DNA of 43,810 nt from Deltaproteobacteria bacterium Ga0077539 (GTDB lineage: Bacteria; Myxococcota_A; Polyangia; Polyangiales; Ga0077539), in NCBI GenBank assembly GCA_001465015.1, contig LNEO01000039.1, positions 1 through 43,810 on the forward strand, given 5' to 3'. Position numbers and translations under genes: made by a program. This document shows, piece by piece, positions 8,175-15,996 of this stretch (position 1 is the first letter of the stretch; each line of letters opens with the position of its first letter). The notes below the pieces were generated by a model. The model did no database searches and had not been told where the DNA came from. It saw nothing but the letters and a program-made list of their open reading frames with translations.

Positions 8175-10856
8175 TTATCGCACGACGATGCGCGCGGCGA
8201 CGACTCTGTTCTCTCGGTCGTGCTCTCCGCCCGACACGCGCATGCGGTCGTCGCCCTGGAAGAAGCCCAGGTACACGTAGTAGGTGCCCGAGCGGCAATA
8301 GCCAGGAATCGTGATTTCCTGCTCGTCGTGGATGATGTCGCCGGGCAGCCAGTTGCTGACCGCGTATCGGCCGCCAGCGGGCTCGTGATCGCCGTTGATG
8401 CGCGGGCACTGCCCGTCGATGTGCACGAAGATCTGCCAGCTTCCGGCCATCTCGCGAAGCACCCGGAAGTGATACTTGATTTTGAACGAGCCCCCCACGG
8501 GCACATACGACATGCCCTTGGAGTCGAGGTTGTAGCCGAGGAACTCGAGGTTGTCGTCGAAGCGCGCGGGCTCTTCCTGAAAGCGCGAGCCCTCGGTGCG
8601 GCCGTGGGCGTGCCAGTGGTCGTTGCGCGTGAGCAGCCGGTCCGTGCTCATCACGATCTCGTCGAGCGGGCTGCGCGATCCGCGATCTCCTGCGTCCGAA
8701 GCGGCGACGTAGAGGTTGGAGTTGCTCGCGTCGAGCACGGGGATGTTGCGGCGCGAGCCGAGCGGTTGCGCCAGGCGATACGCGCGGTTCAGCCGAGAGA
8801 ACACGCGCGAATCCACGAGCATGTACCGACGATCCGCGGGGGTTCCGCTGCGGAGCCACTCGACCGCCTCGCTCTCGCTCTCGATCTGCGTGACGGGAAA
8901 GTCCGCGTAGTAGCCGGCGCCAGGGTTCTCCGAGGTGCCGCCGTAGCGCGCCACGCGCTCGTTGGGGCGACGCATCTGCTTGATGACCGCGAGCACGCCG
9001 CGAGGCGAGAGGTGCTCGCTGAGCGCGGGCACATAGAGCTTGGTGAACGCGAGCGCGACGATCACGCCGCCCAGCGCGGCGATGCCCGCACGGGAGCCGA
9101 CGATTCGGACGAAGAGCGGGTGTGACGGCTGGCCGATGACGGCGAACAGGTTCCACAAGAGGATGAAGATGTAGACCCCTGCCACGACGGCGAACGGCAG
9201 CGCCGCGAAGCCGAAGAGCACGCTCTTTGCCTGCGTTCCGATCGTGCGAGACGACGCTGCGGTGCCGCCGAACACGACGATGAGCACGAGCGCTCCGCCG
9301 ACGGCCCATGCCCTGAAGGACGCGAGGATTCCAGTGCCGGTCAGCTGGTGCCACGGGCGCCAGAGCCCCTTGGCCACGATCTCGTCACGCTCGCTCTGGC
9401 TCGCCTTCTCGACCTCGAGCATCCACTCGTACGGTCGGTTCAGCGAGAAGGGCTTGATCGTCCCGCTGCCCTGAAAGAGCGCCGGGAGGGCGATCAAGCA
9501 GTACGTGACCCCCATCAGCAAGAAGTACGCTTCACCTGGGGCGCTGCCCTTGAAAATATGGGACAGCGACGCGCCCTTCTGGGTGGCGAACCACTGAAAG
9601 ACCGTCTTGTTGGGCTGGTTGTCTTGCGACCAGCGAAACCCGTCGGGAAACGCAGGACCGCCCTCGACAAGGCCGAGCGCCGCGTACGAGCTCTTCGGAA
9701 AGAGCAGGTAGTCGCGCATCATGATCACGGTGAAGAACGTCACGCCGGCGGTGACGATCTTCCAGCCGATCGCCGAGCGCTCGCTGTCACGCAACGCGAT
9801 GCCAGCGGCGATCGCCAGCGGCGCGGCCGCGATGAAGGGGCTCGCGCCAAACTGCTGGTAGTGAAAGCCCTGAAAGCCAAAGGCGACCACGGCAGCGCCG
9901 ATCGCGCCGAGGCGCAGACCGGTCTCGCGCCACGCGTCGTCCATCGACACGACGGAGCCCTCGCGACCGACGTCCGAGGCGTCCATGGGAGGGGTCGCAG
10001 CCAGGCGTGCGAGTCCGAAGGCGACCAGACCGGTCCACGGAAACACCGCGTGTCCGACGTGCTCGATGAGCGTGTCGTGCGTCGGGAGGGTGTTGGGTGG
10101 CCGGACGTCGGAGCCAACGCCCACGAGCCAGCTGTAGCTCTCGAGCGGAATCTTCACCGCCGCGCGCGATGCCAGAAGGGCGAGGGCGGCGCCGACCAAC
10201 GTGAGCGCGAGACCGATCGTGCGCGAGGCGCTCGGCTCGTCCTTCCAACGCAAGAGCGGGACGATGCCCACGCCCACCAGCACGGGAACGACGCCGAGCA
10301 TCGCTCCGCCCGCTTGCACGGCGAACAGCGCGGCGAGCAGCACAGGGAGCGCTCGCGCTTTGTAGAGATTGACCAGCAGCGGCTTGTCTTCGGGCGGCGG
10401 CCGGCAATAGAGCGCCACGATCGCGCTGGCAAACAGCAGCGTAAACGCGCTCTGCGCGACGCCGCCGCCGAACATCTGCCGCGCGTTCATGAAGACGAGC
10501 GGCATGGACGAGTAGGCGACTCCGACAAACGACGCCGTTCGTGCGTCGGACGCAGCCCACACCGCGAGCGCGAGCGCGATCGCGGACGCTGCGGCGAGCA
10601 GCGCGGTGGGCAGACGTCCGCCGGATTCGCTGGCGCCGAACGAGCGGAAGCCGACGCGCACCATCGCAAGCTGAGCGGGTGGGCGATTACCCACCACCTC
10701 GTTTGACGGCGACGTGCCCCGAGCAGCGTCTGCGACGCGAAGCTCGGACGGCTGCCAGATGCCGAAGTTGCCTAGGCCCGACACGATCACGAGGAGCGCG
10801 ACGACCAAGGGTGCGGTCAGCGCGTTCAACGGACCCTTCGAAGGAGGAAAGGACAT
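8175..10856 (-). CDS. Large GT39/ArnT-like membrane glycosyltransferase with C-terminal beta domain
   Basis: 893 aa from ATG 10856. The open frame continues upstream to 11876, but that part is Arg-rich shadow of the M23 gene. The N-terminus is a membrane segment (LTAPLVVALLVIVSGLG) followed by a lumenal loop (GIWQPSELRVADAARG) like the first catalytic loop of polyisoprenyl-phosphate-dependent glycosyltransferases. About a dozen further hydrophobic segments follow. The last 125 or so residues form a soluble domain (KIKYHFRVLREMAGSWQIFVHIDG and GDIIHDEQEITIPGYCRSG) that looks like an extracytoplasmic beta sandwich. GT39-family enzymes transfer sugars from lipid carriers to protein or lipid A; the acceptor here is unknown. 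It sits between the M23 peptidase and PilZ genes. Confidence 0.78.
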   Translation of the reverse strand: MSFPPSKGPLNALTAPLVVALLVIVSGLGNFGIWQPSELRVADAARGTSPSNEVVGNRPPAQLAMVRVGFRSFGASESGGRLPTALLAAASAIALALAVWAASDARTASFVGVAYSSMPLVFMNARQMFGGGVAQSAFTLLFASAIVALYCRPPPEDKPLLVNLYKARALPVLLAALFAVQAGGAMLGVVPVLVGVGIVPLLRWKDEPSASRTIGLALTLVGAALALLASRAAVKIPLESYSWLVGVGSDVRPPNTLPTHDTLIEHVGHAVFPWTGLVAFGLARLAATPPMDASDVGREGSVVSMDDAWRETGLRLGAIGAAVVAFGFQGFHYQQFGASPFIAAAPLAIAAGIALRDSERSAIGWKIVTAGVTFFTVIMMRDYLLFPKSSYAALGLVEGGPAFPDGFRWSQDNQPNKTVFQWFATQKGASLSHIFKGSAPGEAYFLLMGVTYCLIALPALFQGSGTIKPFSLNRPYEWMLEVEKASQSERDEIVAKGLWRPWHQLTGTGILASFRAWAVGGALVLIVVFGGTAASSRTIGTQAKSVLFGFAALPFAVVAGVYIFILLWNLFAVIGQPSHPLFVRIVGSRAGIAALGGVIVALAFTKLYVPALSEHLSPRGVLAVIKQMRRPNERVARYGGTSENPGAGYYADFPVTQIESESEAVEWLRSGTPADRRYMLVDSRVFSRLNRAYRLAQPLGSRRNIPVLDASNSNLYVAASDAGDRGSRSPLDEIVMSTDRLLTRNDHWHAHGRTEGSRFQEEPARFDDNLEFLGYNLDSKGMSYVPVGGSFKIKYHFRVLREMAGSWQIFVHIDGQCPRINGDHEPAGGRYAVSNWLPGDIIHDEQEITIPGYCRSGTYYVYLGFFQGDDRMRVSGGEHDRENRVVAARIVVR

Positions 10857-10923
10857 GGACCGCGCGTTGATACAACGAACGTTCCGTCGCCGACTACCCC
10901 GATTGCCTGAACATCTGCCGAGC

Positions 10924-10944
10924 CGGGCACCAGCAAGTTGCCCG
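10924..10944 (-). terminator. Hairpin just downstream of the M23 peptidase gene
   Basis: CGGGCA (10924-10929) and TGCCCG (10939-10944) form a 6-bp stem with a 9-nt loop, 13 bases after the stop of the M23 gene read on the minus strand. There is no T-run, so it may be a weak or factor-dependent terminator, or an RNA end stabiliser before the glycosyltransferase gene. Confidence 0.35.
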
Positions 10945-10957
10945 TTGGGACCGGCGA

Positions 10958-12604
10958 TTACCGTGCCGTGCCGGGAGGACGGGCCGTGCCAGGCTGCGCC
11001 GGAGTCCCGCCGGCGGCAGCGCCGGGCGTCGCGGTGCCGTCGACTCGAACCGCGTCGAGCTCGGCGTTGAGCTGCGCGACGATGGCGTCGAACTGGGGCC
11101 TCTGCGCCGCTTGGACGCTTCTTCGCCAGGCGAGAAACGGCGCCCCGTCGATGAACTGCCCGCTGCGCTTGACGCTCCAGTGCAAGTGCGGACCGGTCGA
11201 GCGGCCGGTCGAGCCGACGTAGCCGATGACCTGCCCGACGCGGACTCGGGCTCCCGATCCTACGCTCGGCTCGAACCGGACGAGGTGCGCGTAGCCTGTC
11301 TCGAGGTTGAGCTGCGCGTGCGCGAGGCGGACGAGGTTGCCCGTCGCGCCGCCCCAGCCCCGAAACACGACGACGCCGTCGGCCGCGGCCATCACGGGTG
11401 TTCCGCTGGGAGCTCCGAAGTCCGTACCCTGGTGCGGCATCACGCGATGCAACACCGGGTGCATTCGGTGGGGGTTGAACGGTGAGGTGATCCTCGGCGG
11501 ATTCACGGGGGGCTGAAGGACGCCAGGGACGTTTGCGGTCCCCTGCCCGTCGAAGTAGTCGCCGCCGCGCTGGCTCGTGGCGAACCAGTATCCGCGCCGC
11601 GCCGCCCCGCTTGCGGTGCGCAGCTCGATCGCGGTGATCCGCGCGTAGCGCCAGAACGCGTCGTTGACGCGCTCTTCGTCCACGACGAGTCGAACGCTGT
11701 CGCCGACGCTCAGCCCGCGCCCGAGATCGAGCTCTCGAAACGTCGTCTGCAGCTGACCGACGATGTCGGGGTGCAAGTGCGCGGCGCGCAGCGTCTCGTC
11801 GAGCGACCCGCGGACCGTGAACCCGGCTGCGACGCGAACTGTGGATTTTACCACGCGGATTCGCTCGGCCGAGCACGTCTGGTCCGGCGCGACGGTCACC
11901 GAGATGACCTCGTCTTCACCGCGGCGGTACTCGACCCGCCGCAGCTCGTTGTTGCGCGTCGGGTCTCGTTGGGCGACGACGACGTCCCCCGGCTGCAGCG
12001 CGCGCATGTTGAGGAGCGTGCGCATCGCAGAGATGACCCTCGAGGCCGTCGTTCCGGAGATGCTCAACGCCCGCAGCACTTGCGGCAGCGTCCGCCCGCG
12101 GCCGAGGCGGTGCTGCGTCGCGACCCATCCCTCCGGTGTCTGCGCGGCGAGCGGCGAGGGCGCGACCGCGGATGCGACGTAGGACACCGCGGCGTCACCG
12201 GACGCGAGCGCGCCGCCGTCGCCGAGGTCGAACGAGAACATCGCGCGCGCGGCGCCGCCGTCGGCGCCGGTCGAGCCAGCGGCACCCGACGCCGTTCGAG
12301 CGCCAAACGAAAACCGCGCGAGCGATGGCAGACGAAGCTGCGTGACGGCCGCAGCGACGAGGAGTCCCATCGCGCCGAGCGTCATCCCGACGCCCGCTGC
12401 GAGCGCTCCGACCCGCGCCACGAGCCGACGCGGGTACATCGGGATCTCGGGCATCTCCGCGAGGTGCTTGGGCTGCCTCACGACCGGATCGTCGTCGAGC
12501 GGCGGCTCGTCGAGCTCGATGGGATCCGGCTCTGCCGACCGAGCGGGGCGCGGCGCGACGACGCGTCGGCGTGGCTCCTGGATCGGTTCGGGCAGATGGG
12601 CCAT
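10958..12604 (-). CDS. M23-family membrane-anchored peptidoglycan endopeptidase
   Basis: 548 aa from ATG 12604 (MAHLPEP). The frame continues further upstream as low-complexity shadow into the divergent gene. Residues 1-60 are cytoplasmic and Pro/Glu/Arg-rich, then one transmembrane segment (VGALAAGVGMTLGAMGLLVAAAV). A periplasmic region follows that resembles the LysM/OapA-like parts of M23 proteins. The LytM catalytic domain has all zinc ligands: His391 and Asp395 (HQGTD), and His473/His475 (HLH), with GYVGSTGRSTGPHLHWSV. The architecture fits DD-endopeptidases that open cross-links between glycan strands during growth, or regulate amidases. The C-terminal tail is Gly/Ala/Pro-rich. The divergent neighbour starts only 34 bp away. 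Confidence 0.9.
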   Translation of the reverse strand: MAHLPEPIQEPRRRVVAPRPARSAEPDPIELDEPPLDDDPVVRQPKHLAEMPEIPMYPRRLVARVGALAAGVGMTLGAMGLLVAAAVTQLRLPSLARFSFGARTASGAAGSTGADGGAARAMFSFDLGDGGALASGDAAVSYVASAVAPSPLAAQTPEGWVATQHRLGRGRTLPQVLRALSISGTTASRVISAMRTLLNMRALQPGDVVVAQRDPTRNNELRRVEYRRGEDEVISVTVAPDQTCSAERIRVVKSTVRVAAGFTVRGSLDETLRAAHLHPDIVGQLQTTFRELDLGRGLSVGDSVRLVVDEERVNDAFWRYARITAIELRTASGAARRGYWFATSQRGGDYFDGQGTANVPGVLQPPVNPPRITSPFNPHRMHPVLHRVMPHQGTDFGAPSGTPVMAAADGVVVFRGWGGATGNLVRLAHAQLNLETGYAHLVRFEPSVGSGARVRVGQVIGYVGSTGRSTGPHLHWSVKRSGQFIDGAPFLAWRRSVQAAQRPQFDAIVAQLNAELDAVRVDGTATPGAAAGGTPAQPGTARPPGTAR

Positions 12605-12638
12605 CGGCGGAGCAGAGTGTGGCAGTGTTCGCGCTCTC

Positions 12639-13565
12639 GTGCACACGCTACTGCTGCTGCTGGCCATCGCGAGGCCCATGGAGACCATCGAAGAGTGGAC
12701 GTTGCTCGACAGCGCTCCGCTCGAAGAGGCGCTCACCGCGCGCGCGGTCTATCGCCGCGATGACGGTCCCGAGCTCGAGTTGCCCGCGGTGTTCGACGCG
12801 ATCGACGCGGCCGCGCCGCAGCCCTCGGTCGAGCTCGTCGGGACGATCGCGCCGCTTTCCGTCTACCGGATCAACGGTCGGTGGCGAGCGCGGCTGCCGC
12901 CCGAGCCTGGGCCGCGCAACGCGCGCGTCGTGGTGCGGTCGATCCGGCCGGTGTCCTCGCTGAAGATGTTTCGAGCGCAGTGGCCGATCACGCGCGGCGA
13001 TGCGTCGCGCCGCGTAGCGATCGTCCCGCGCGGGTGGATGGAGGGGGTGAGCGCGGGCTGGACGTGCGCGGACGACTCGGTGTCGACCGTGGCGTGCGTG
13101 ACGATCGACACGGCGCCGAACCCGCTGCACGTTCGCGTTCCTGCGGCGCCGATGCACCGGGCGAATCGGGCGCTGTCGGCGCTGCTCGCGGTCATCGCGC
13201 TCGCGTTTGTGGTGGGCTCGCGCGACGCGACGGTCGCCGATCGCCGCGCGCGCGGCGCTGCGCTGGCGGCGGCGGCGGTGCCTGGCGCCGGGCTCGGCCT
13301 CACGCTCGTGGGAGCTCGCTTGATTTCATGGGCGTTTGCGTTGAACGTCACGTGCGCGCTCGCCATGGTGGGCGCCGCGCTCGCGCTGCGCTCCAAGCGC
13401 GCTCTGACTGCGGCGTCTGGCGCGCTTGCGGTGCTCCCGCTCGTTGCTGTGTTCGACGGGCGACCCAGGACGAGCGTCGTGTTGTCCTTCGTCGCGCTGG
13501 CGGTGATCGCCCTGGCCGGGACAAGCTCGCAGGTCGCTTCGGCGTCAGATGACAAGCAGACTTGA
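12639..13565 (+). CDS. Predicted exported/multi-pass membrane protein of unknown function
   Basis: 308 aa from GTG 12639, chosen because it gives a short hydrophobic leader (HTLLLLLAIA); ATG 12678 would remove it. Residues about 20-170 are a soluble, probably periplasmic domain. It reads ELVGTIAPLSVYRINGRWRARLP and ends with a CADDSVSTVACVTI segment whose two Cys could form a disulfide. Residues about 180-300 hold four or five hydrophobic helices (SALLAVIALAFVVGS, ALAAAAVPGAGLGLTLVG, FALNVTCALAMVGAALAL, and ones near the end). I do not recognise the family. It diverges from the M23 gene and converges with the lipoprotein pair, so it is a single-gene unit. Confidence 0.7.
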   Translation: MHTLLLLLAIARPMETIEEWTLLDSAPLEEALTARAVYRRDDGPELELPAVFDAIDAAAPQPSVELVGTIAPLSVYRINGRWRARLPPEPGPRNARVVVRSIRPVSSLKMFRAQWPITRGDASRRVAIVPRGWMEGVSAGWTCADDSVSTVACVTIDTAPNPLHVRVPAAPMHRANRALSALLAVIALAFVVGSRDATVADRRARGAALAAAAVPGAGLGLTLVGARLISWAFALNVTCALAMVGAALALRSKRALTAASGALAVLPLVAVFDGRPRTSVVLSFVALAVIALAGTSSQVASASDDKQT

Positions 13566-13591
13566 ATCTGTGTGATCGCGTCAGGCCAGCT

Positions 13592-14731
13592 TCAACGGCC
13601 GGCGTCCGCGCAGAGGTCGCGGACGATCGGCGGCGGATCTGGCGCGTCACCGGCGATCGTGACCGGGGCGAGCTCGATGCGAAACCCGATGCTCATCGCC
13701 GAGCAGGCGGCTTCGGGGTTCGGGATTCCAGACGCCGGCAGATCGAGCGCGGCCTCGACGCCCGTGGTGAGCAGCAGGTAGTCGCGTTCCGACAACAGAC
13801 CGCGACACGCGCCGAACGATCGAAGGTCCTCGAAGATCTGCGCGCGCACCCAAAGCGCGCTCAGATCGATCGCGGGAAGATTGTTGCTCGCGTCGAACGA
13901 GCCGACGAGTCGAATGTCGGTGAGCGTCAGCTGCGAGCGTGTCAGGTCGTTGTTGAAATAGATCGGCGACGTGTTTGGAAACGGCGCGACGAACGTCCCG
14001 CACGAGGTGAAGGCGTCGCTCGTGGTGATGCGCGCGGTGGTGCCGTCCAACCCGTACGCGATGCCGCGATTGATGGACCACTCGTCGCGGCCGTCCCACG
14101 CCGGAGGATCCGCGGCGCGCCCCGGCGGGTGCCCGTCGACGAGCGGAATCAAGTCCGCGGTGATCGAGCCGTCATCACGGCCGCCGAAGTCCCGGAGACG
14201 CAGCCCAATCGTGCCGGTGCCTCGCATGATCGAGCGATTCAAACGGGTCTCGTCGAAGGTCGTTCCGAACGCGGTGATCGAGGTGATCACCGAGCCGAAC
14301 GTGTTGTCCCGGCCGTTCATCCCGTCGATCTGCGGTAGCGACGATCGGCACGGAACGTCCATCGGGTTGCTGATCGTCGAGCAGAGTCCGTCGCGATCGA
14401 ATCCGATCGACTGCCACGCCCCGCCTGAACCGAAGTTGATCGCGCGCGCCGCGAACACCCGCACGGGGCGCGCGTTGTCCACAGAGTTGCGAAGACCCAT
14501 CGGCACCGTCGGGATCACTGAGAGCGTGCATCCGGGCGACGGGCTGCGGGTTTGCTGCGCGCATTCGGCGGACCCGCCGTCGGCAGGCCGCGCGTCGGCC
14601 CTCGCGTCGGTCGAAGACGAATCGACGCGAGCGTCTGTTCGACCGCTCAATCGCGCGAACTCGGCCCGATCGAAAGACTGACAGCCGCACAACACGAGCG
14701 CGATCGGCGCGAATGACGACAGTGACCTCAT
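13592..14731 (-). CDS. Lipoprotein, tandem paralogue A
   Basis: 379 aa from ATG 14731, with GAGGA about 9 bases upstream. The signal peptide of 17 residues (MRSLSSFAPIALVLCGC) ends in a lipobox-like Cys. A Ser/Asp/Ala linker follows, then a single conserved body: FAARAINFGSGGAWQSIGFDRDGLC, NGRDNTFGSVI, GTGTIGLRLRDFGGRDDGS, and a Cys-containing C-terminus. Several Cys pairs suggest disulfides outside the cytoplasm. The body aligns along its length with the product of the next gene upstream (14787-15923), which has FGNWRQIGFDRDGIC and GRDNAFGSSIG at the same places. I do not recognise the family; similar predicted lipoproteins are typical of myxobacteria. It has its own upstream region, shared in sequence with the paralogue. 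Confidence 0.8.
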   Translation of the reverse strand: MRSLSSFAPIALVLCGCQSFDRAEFARLSGRTDARVDSSSTDARADARPADGGSAECAQQTRSPSPGCTLSVIPTVPMGLRNSVDNARPVRVFAARAINFGSGGAWQSIGFDRDGLCSTISNPMDVPCRSSLPQIDGMNGRDNTFGSVITSITAFGTTFDETRLNRSIMRGTGTIGLRLRDFGGRDDGSITADLIPLVDGHPPGRAADPPAWDGRDEWSINRGIAYGLDGTTARITTSDAFTSCGTFVAPFPNTSPIYFNNDLTRSQLTLTDIRLVGSFDASNNLPAIDLSALWVRAQIFEDLRSFGACRGLLSERDYLLLTTGVEAALDLPASGIPNPEAACSAMSIGFRIELAPVTIAGDAPDPPPIVRDLCADAGR

Positions 14732-14745
14732 GAGCGGGTGTCCTC

Positions 14746-14783
14746 GATGTTGTTGAAGCAACGATATCGTCGATCGTAGCGCA
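14746..14783 (-). promoter_or_regulatory. Upstream region of lipoprotein A, duplicated in front of paralogue B
   Basis: Two blocks recur upstream of the paralogue. The 12-mer GATCGTAGCGCA (plus strand, 14772-14783) is identical at 15940-15951. The 16-mer GATGTTGTTGAAGCAA (14746-14761) matches 15902-15917 at 14 of 16 positions. The gap between blocks is 10 bp here and 22 bp in the other copy. Read on the minus strand the 12-mer contains TACGAT, a possible -10 element. Conservation may reflect the gene duplication, a shared promoter, or both. Confidence 0.45.
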
Positions 14784-14786
14784 AGC

Positions 14787-15923
14787 TCACATCCCTGCGT
14801 CTGCGAAGCACGGCGATCGCGTCGGGAGCGCGGTGCTCGAGACGCCGTCGATCTGCACGGGAGCCCAATGGAAACGCATCGCGATCGAGCCTGCGTCGCA
14901 CGGCATCGCCGGGTTGGGCACGAGGTCCGATCGAACGTCGAAACTTCGCTGGATGGCGTTGAGCCGGTCGTTGTACTCGTCCCGCGGACCGAACGGCGGC
15001 GGGCACTGGCCGAACCACGGGATCGTCTCGACGACGTCCTCTCGCAGCCAGAATCCCGCGACGTCTGCCACGCCTCCGGTGCTCGGGTCGAGCGGGCCGG
15101 CGACGACCGCGCCTCGCAGCGCCATCACCCGCTGCTCGGTGCGAGAGAACAACACGAGCGGGATGCGCATGGCCATGCGAGCGACCATGTACCCGCACGC
15201 CACAAACGCGTCCGTTGTGCGATGGAGCACGGTCATCCGGTCGGCGCCGAGCGAGAAGGTGGGCTCGATCTTCCATCGATCGGTCCCTGTCCAGCTGAGC
15301 TCTGTGCCGGAGGCTGGGCGTCCCTCTGTCAGGTGCAGCCACTCGACCGTCACGCTGCGATCATCTCCGCCGCCCCACTCGGTGATTCTGAGTCCGACCG
15401 TGGCGCGGCCCGTGCCGATGGTCTCGGTGACGGTGCCGTCACGAAACGTGTCCATCACGTGGAGACCCGTGCCGATCGACGAGCCGAACGCGTTGTCTCG
15501 ACCCTCGTCGCCGTCGGTCACGTTCTGCGCTGAAATGCAGGATCTCGGGCTCGTCATGTCGGGCTCGGTGCAGATGCCGTCGCGATCGAAGCCGATCTGT
15601 CGCCAGTTGCCGAAGCTGCTCGGGCCGACTTCGATGCGCCGCGCGGCGAGCACGTAGGTGCGCGTGTTCGATGGCTGGTTCGCGAGCGCCGCTGGGGGCG
15701 TCGGAACGACCGCGCGCACGCAGCCCGCGTCGTTGGCCTGCCGCAGCGCGAGGCACGCTCCGCCCGCGTCGTCTGCATCAGCGACGACGACGTCGGCGTT
15801 GGCGAGAAGCGTGCGGTATTGCTCGCGGTCGAACGCGCGACAGCCAACGCTCGACGCCGCTGTGACCGCGAGCGCGAACGCGAATCGCGTGTGTATGGGA
15901 GGATGTATTTGAAGCAAATCCAC
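14787..15923 (-). CDS. Lipoprotein, tandem paralogue B (start codon uncertain)
   Basis: 378 aa if the first usable start is GTG 15923 (TTG 15917 is next). The body matches paralogue A: FDREQYRTLLAN, ARRIEVGPSSFGNWRQIGFDRDGIC, EGRDNAFGSSIG, RATVGLRITEWGGGDDRSV, and a Cys-containing C-terminus. Lining up the leaders, the 17 residues TRFAFALAVTAASSVGC correspond in length and Cys position to the whole signal peptide of A, but the codon matching A's ATG is ACG at 15890-15888. The Shine-Dalgarno of A (GAGGA) is CTCCC here. So either translation starts upstream and adds VDLLQIHPPIH, or a non-standard start is used, or the gene is losing expression. The coding frame itself is intact. Confidence 0.75.
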   Translation of the reverse strand: MDLLQIHPPIHTRFAFALAVTAASSVGCRAFDREQYRTLLANADVVVADADDAGGACLALRQANDAGCVRAVVPTPPAALANQPSNTRTYVLAARRIEVGPSSFGNWRQIGFDRDGICTEPDMTSPRSCISAQNVTDGDEGRDNAFGSSIGTGLHVMDTFRDGTVTETIGTGRATVGLRITEWGGGDDRSVTVEWLHLTEGRPASGTELSWTGTDRWKIEPTFSLGADRMTVLHRTTDAFVACGYMVARMAMRIPLVLFSRTEQRVMALRGAVVAGPLDPSTGGVADVAGFWLREDVVETIPWFGQCPPPFGPRDEYNDRLNAIQRSFDVRSDLVPNPAMPCDAGSIAMRFHWAPVQIDGVSSTALPTRSPCFADAGM

Positions 15924-15951
15924 TGCGCCGACCGTCGCAGATCGTAGCGCA
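15902..15951 (-). promoter_or_regulatory. Upstream region of lipoprotein B, second copy of duplicated blocks
   Basis: This carries GATCGTAGCGCA at 15940-15951 and GATGTATTTGAAGCAA at 15902-15917, the counterparts of the blocks before paralogue A. If translation starts at GTG 15923, the second block is inside the coding region, so its conservation would reflect ancestry, not function. The same 73-bp intergenic space also serves the divergent FHA gene. Confidence 0.4.
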
Positions 15952-15996
15952 TTCGCGCGGAAGATAGCCCGTCGAATCACCGTCGAACGTGGTACG

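Noticed and set aside
10856..11876. Upstream 340-codon extension of the glycosyltransferase frame
   Set aside because: It is antisense-like Arg-rich translation of the M23 gene; the real start at 10856 is followed at once by a membrane segment.
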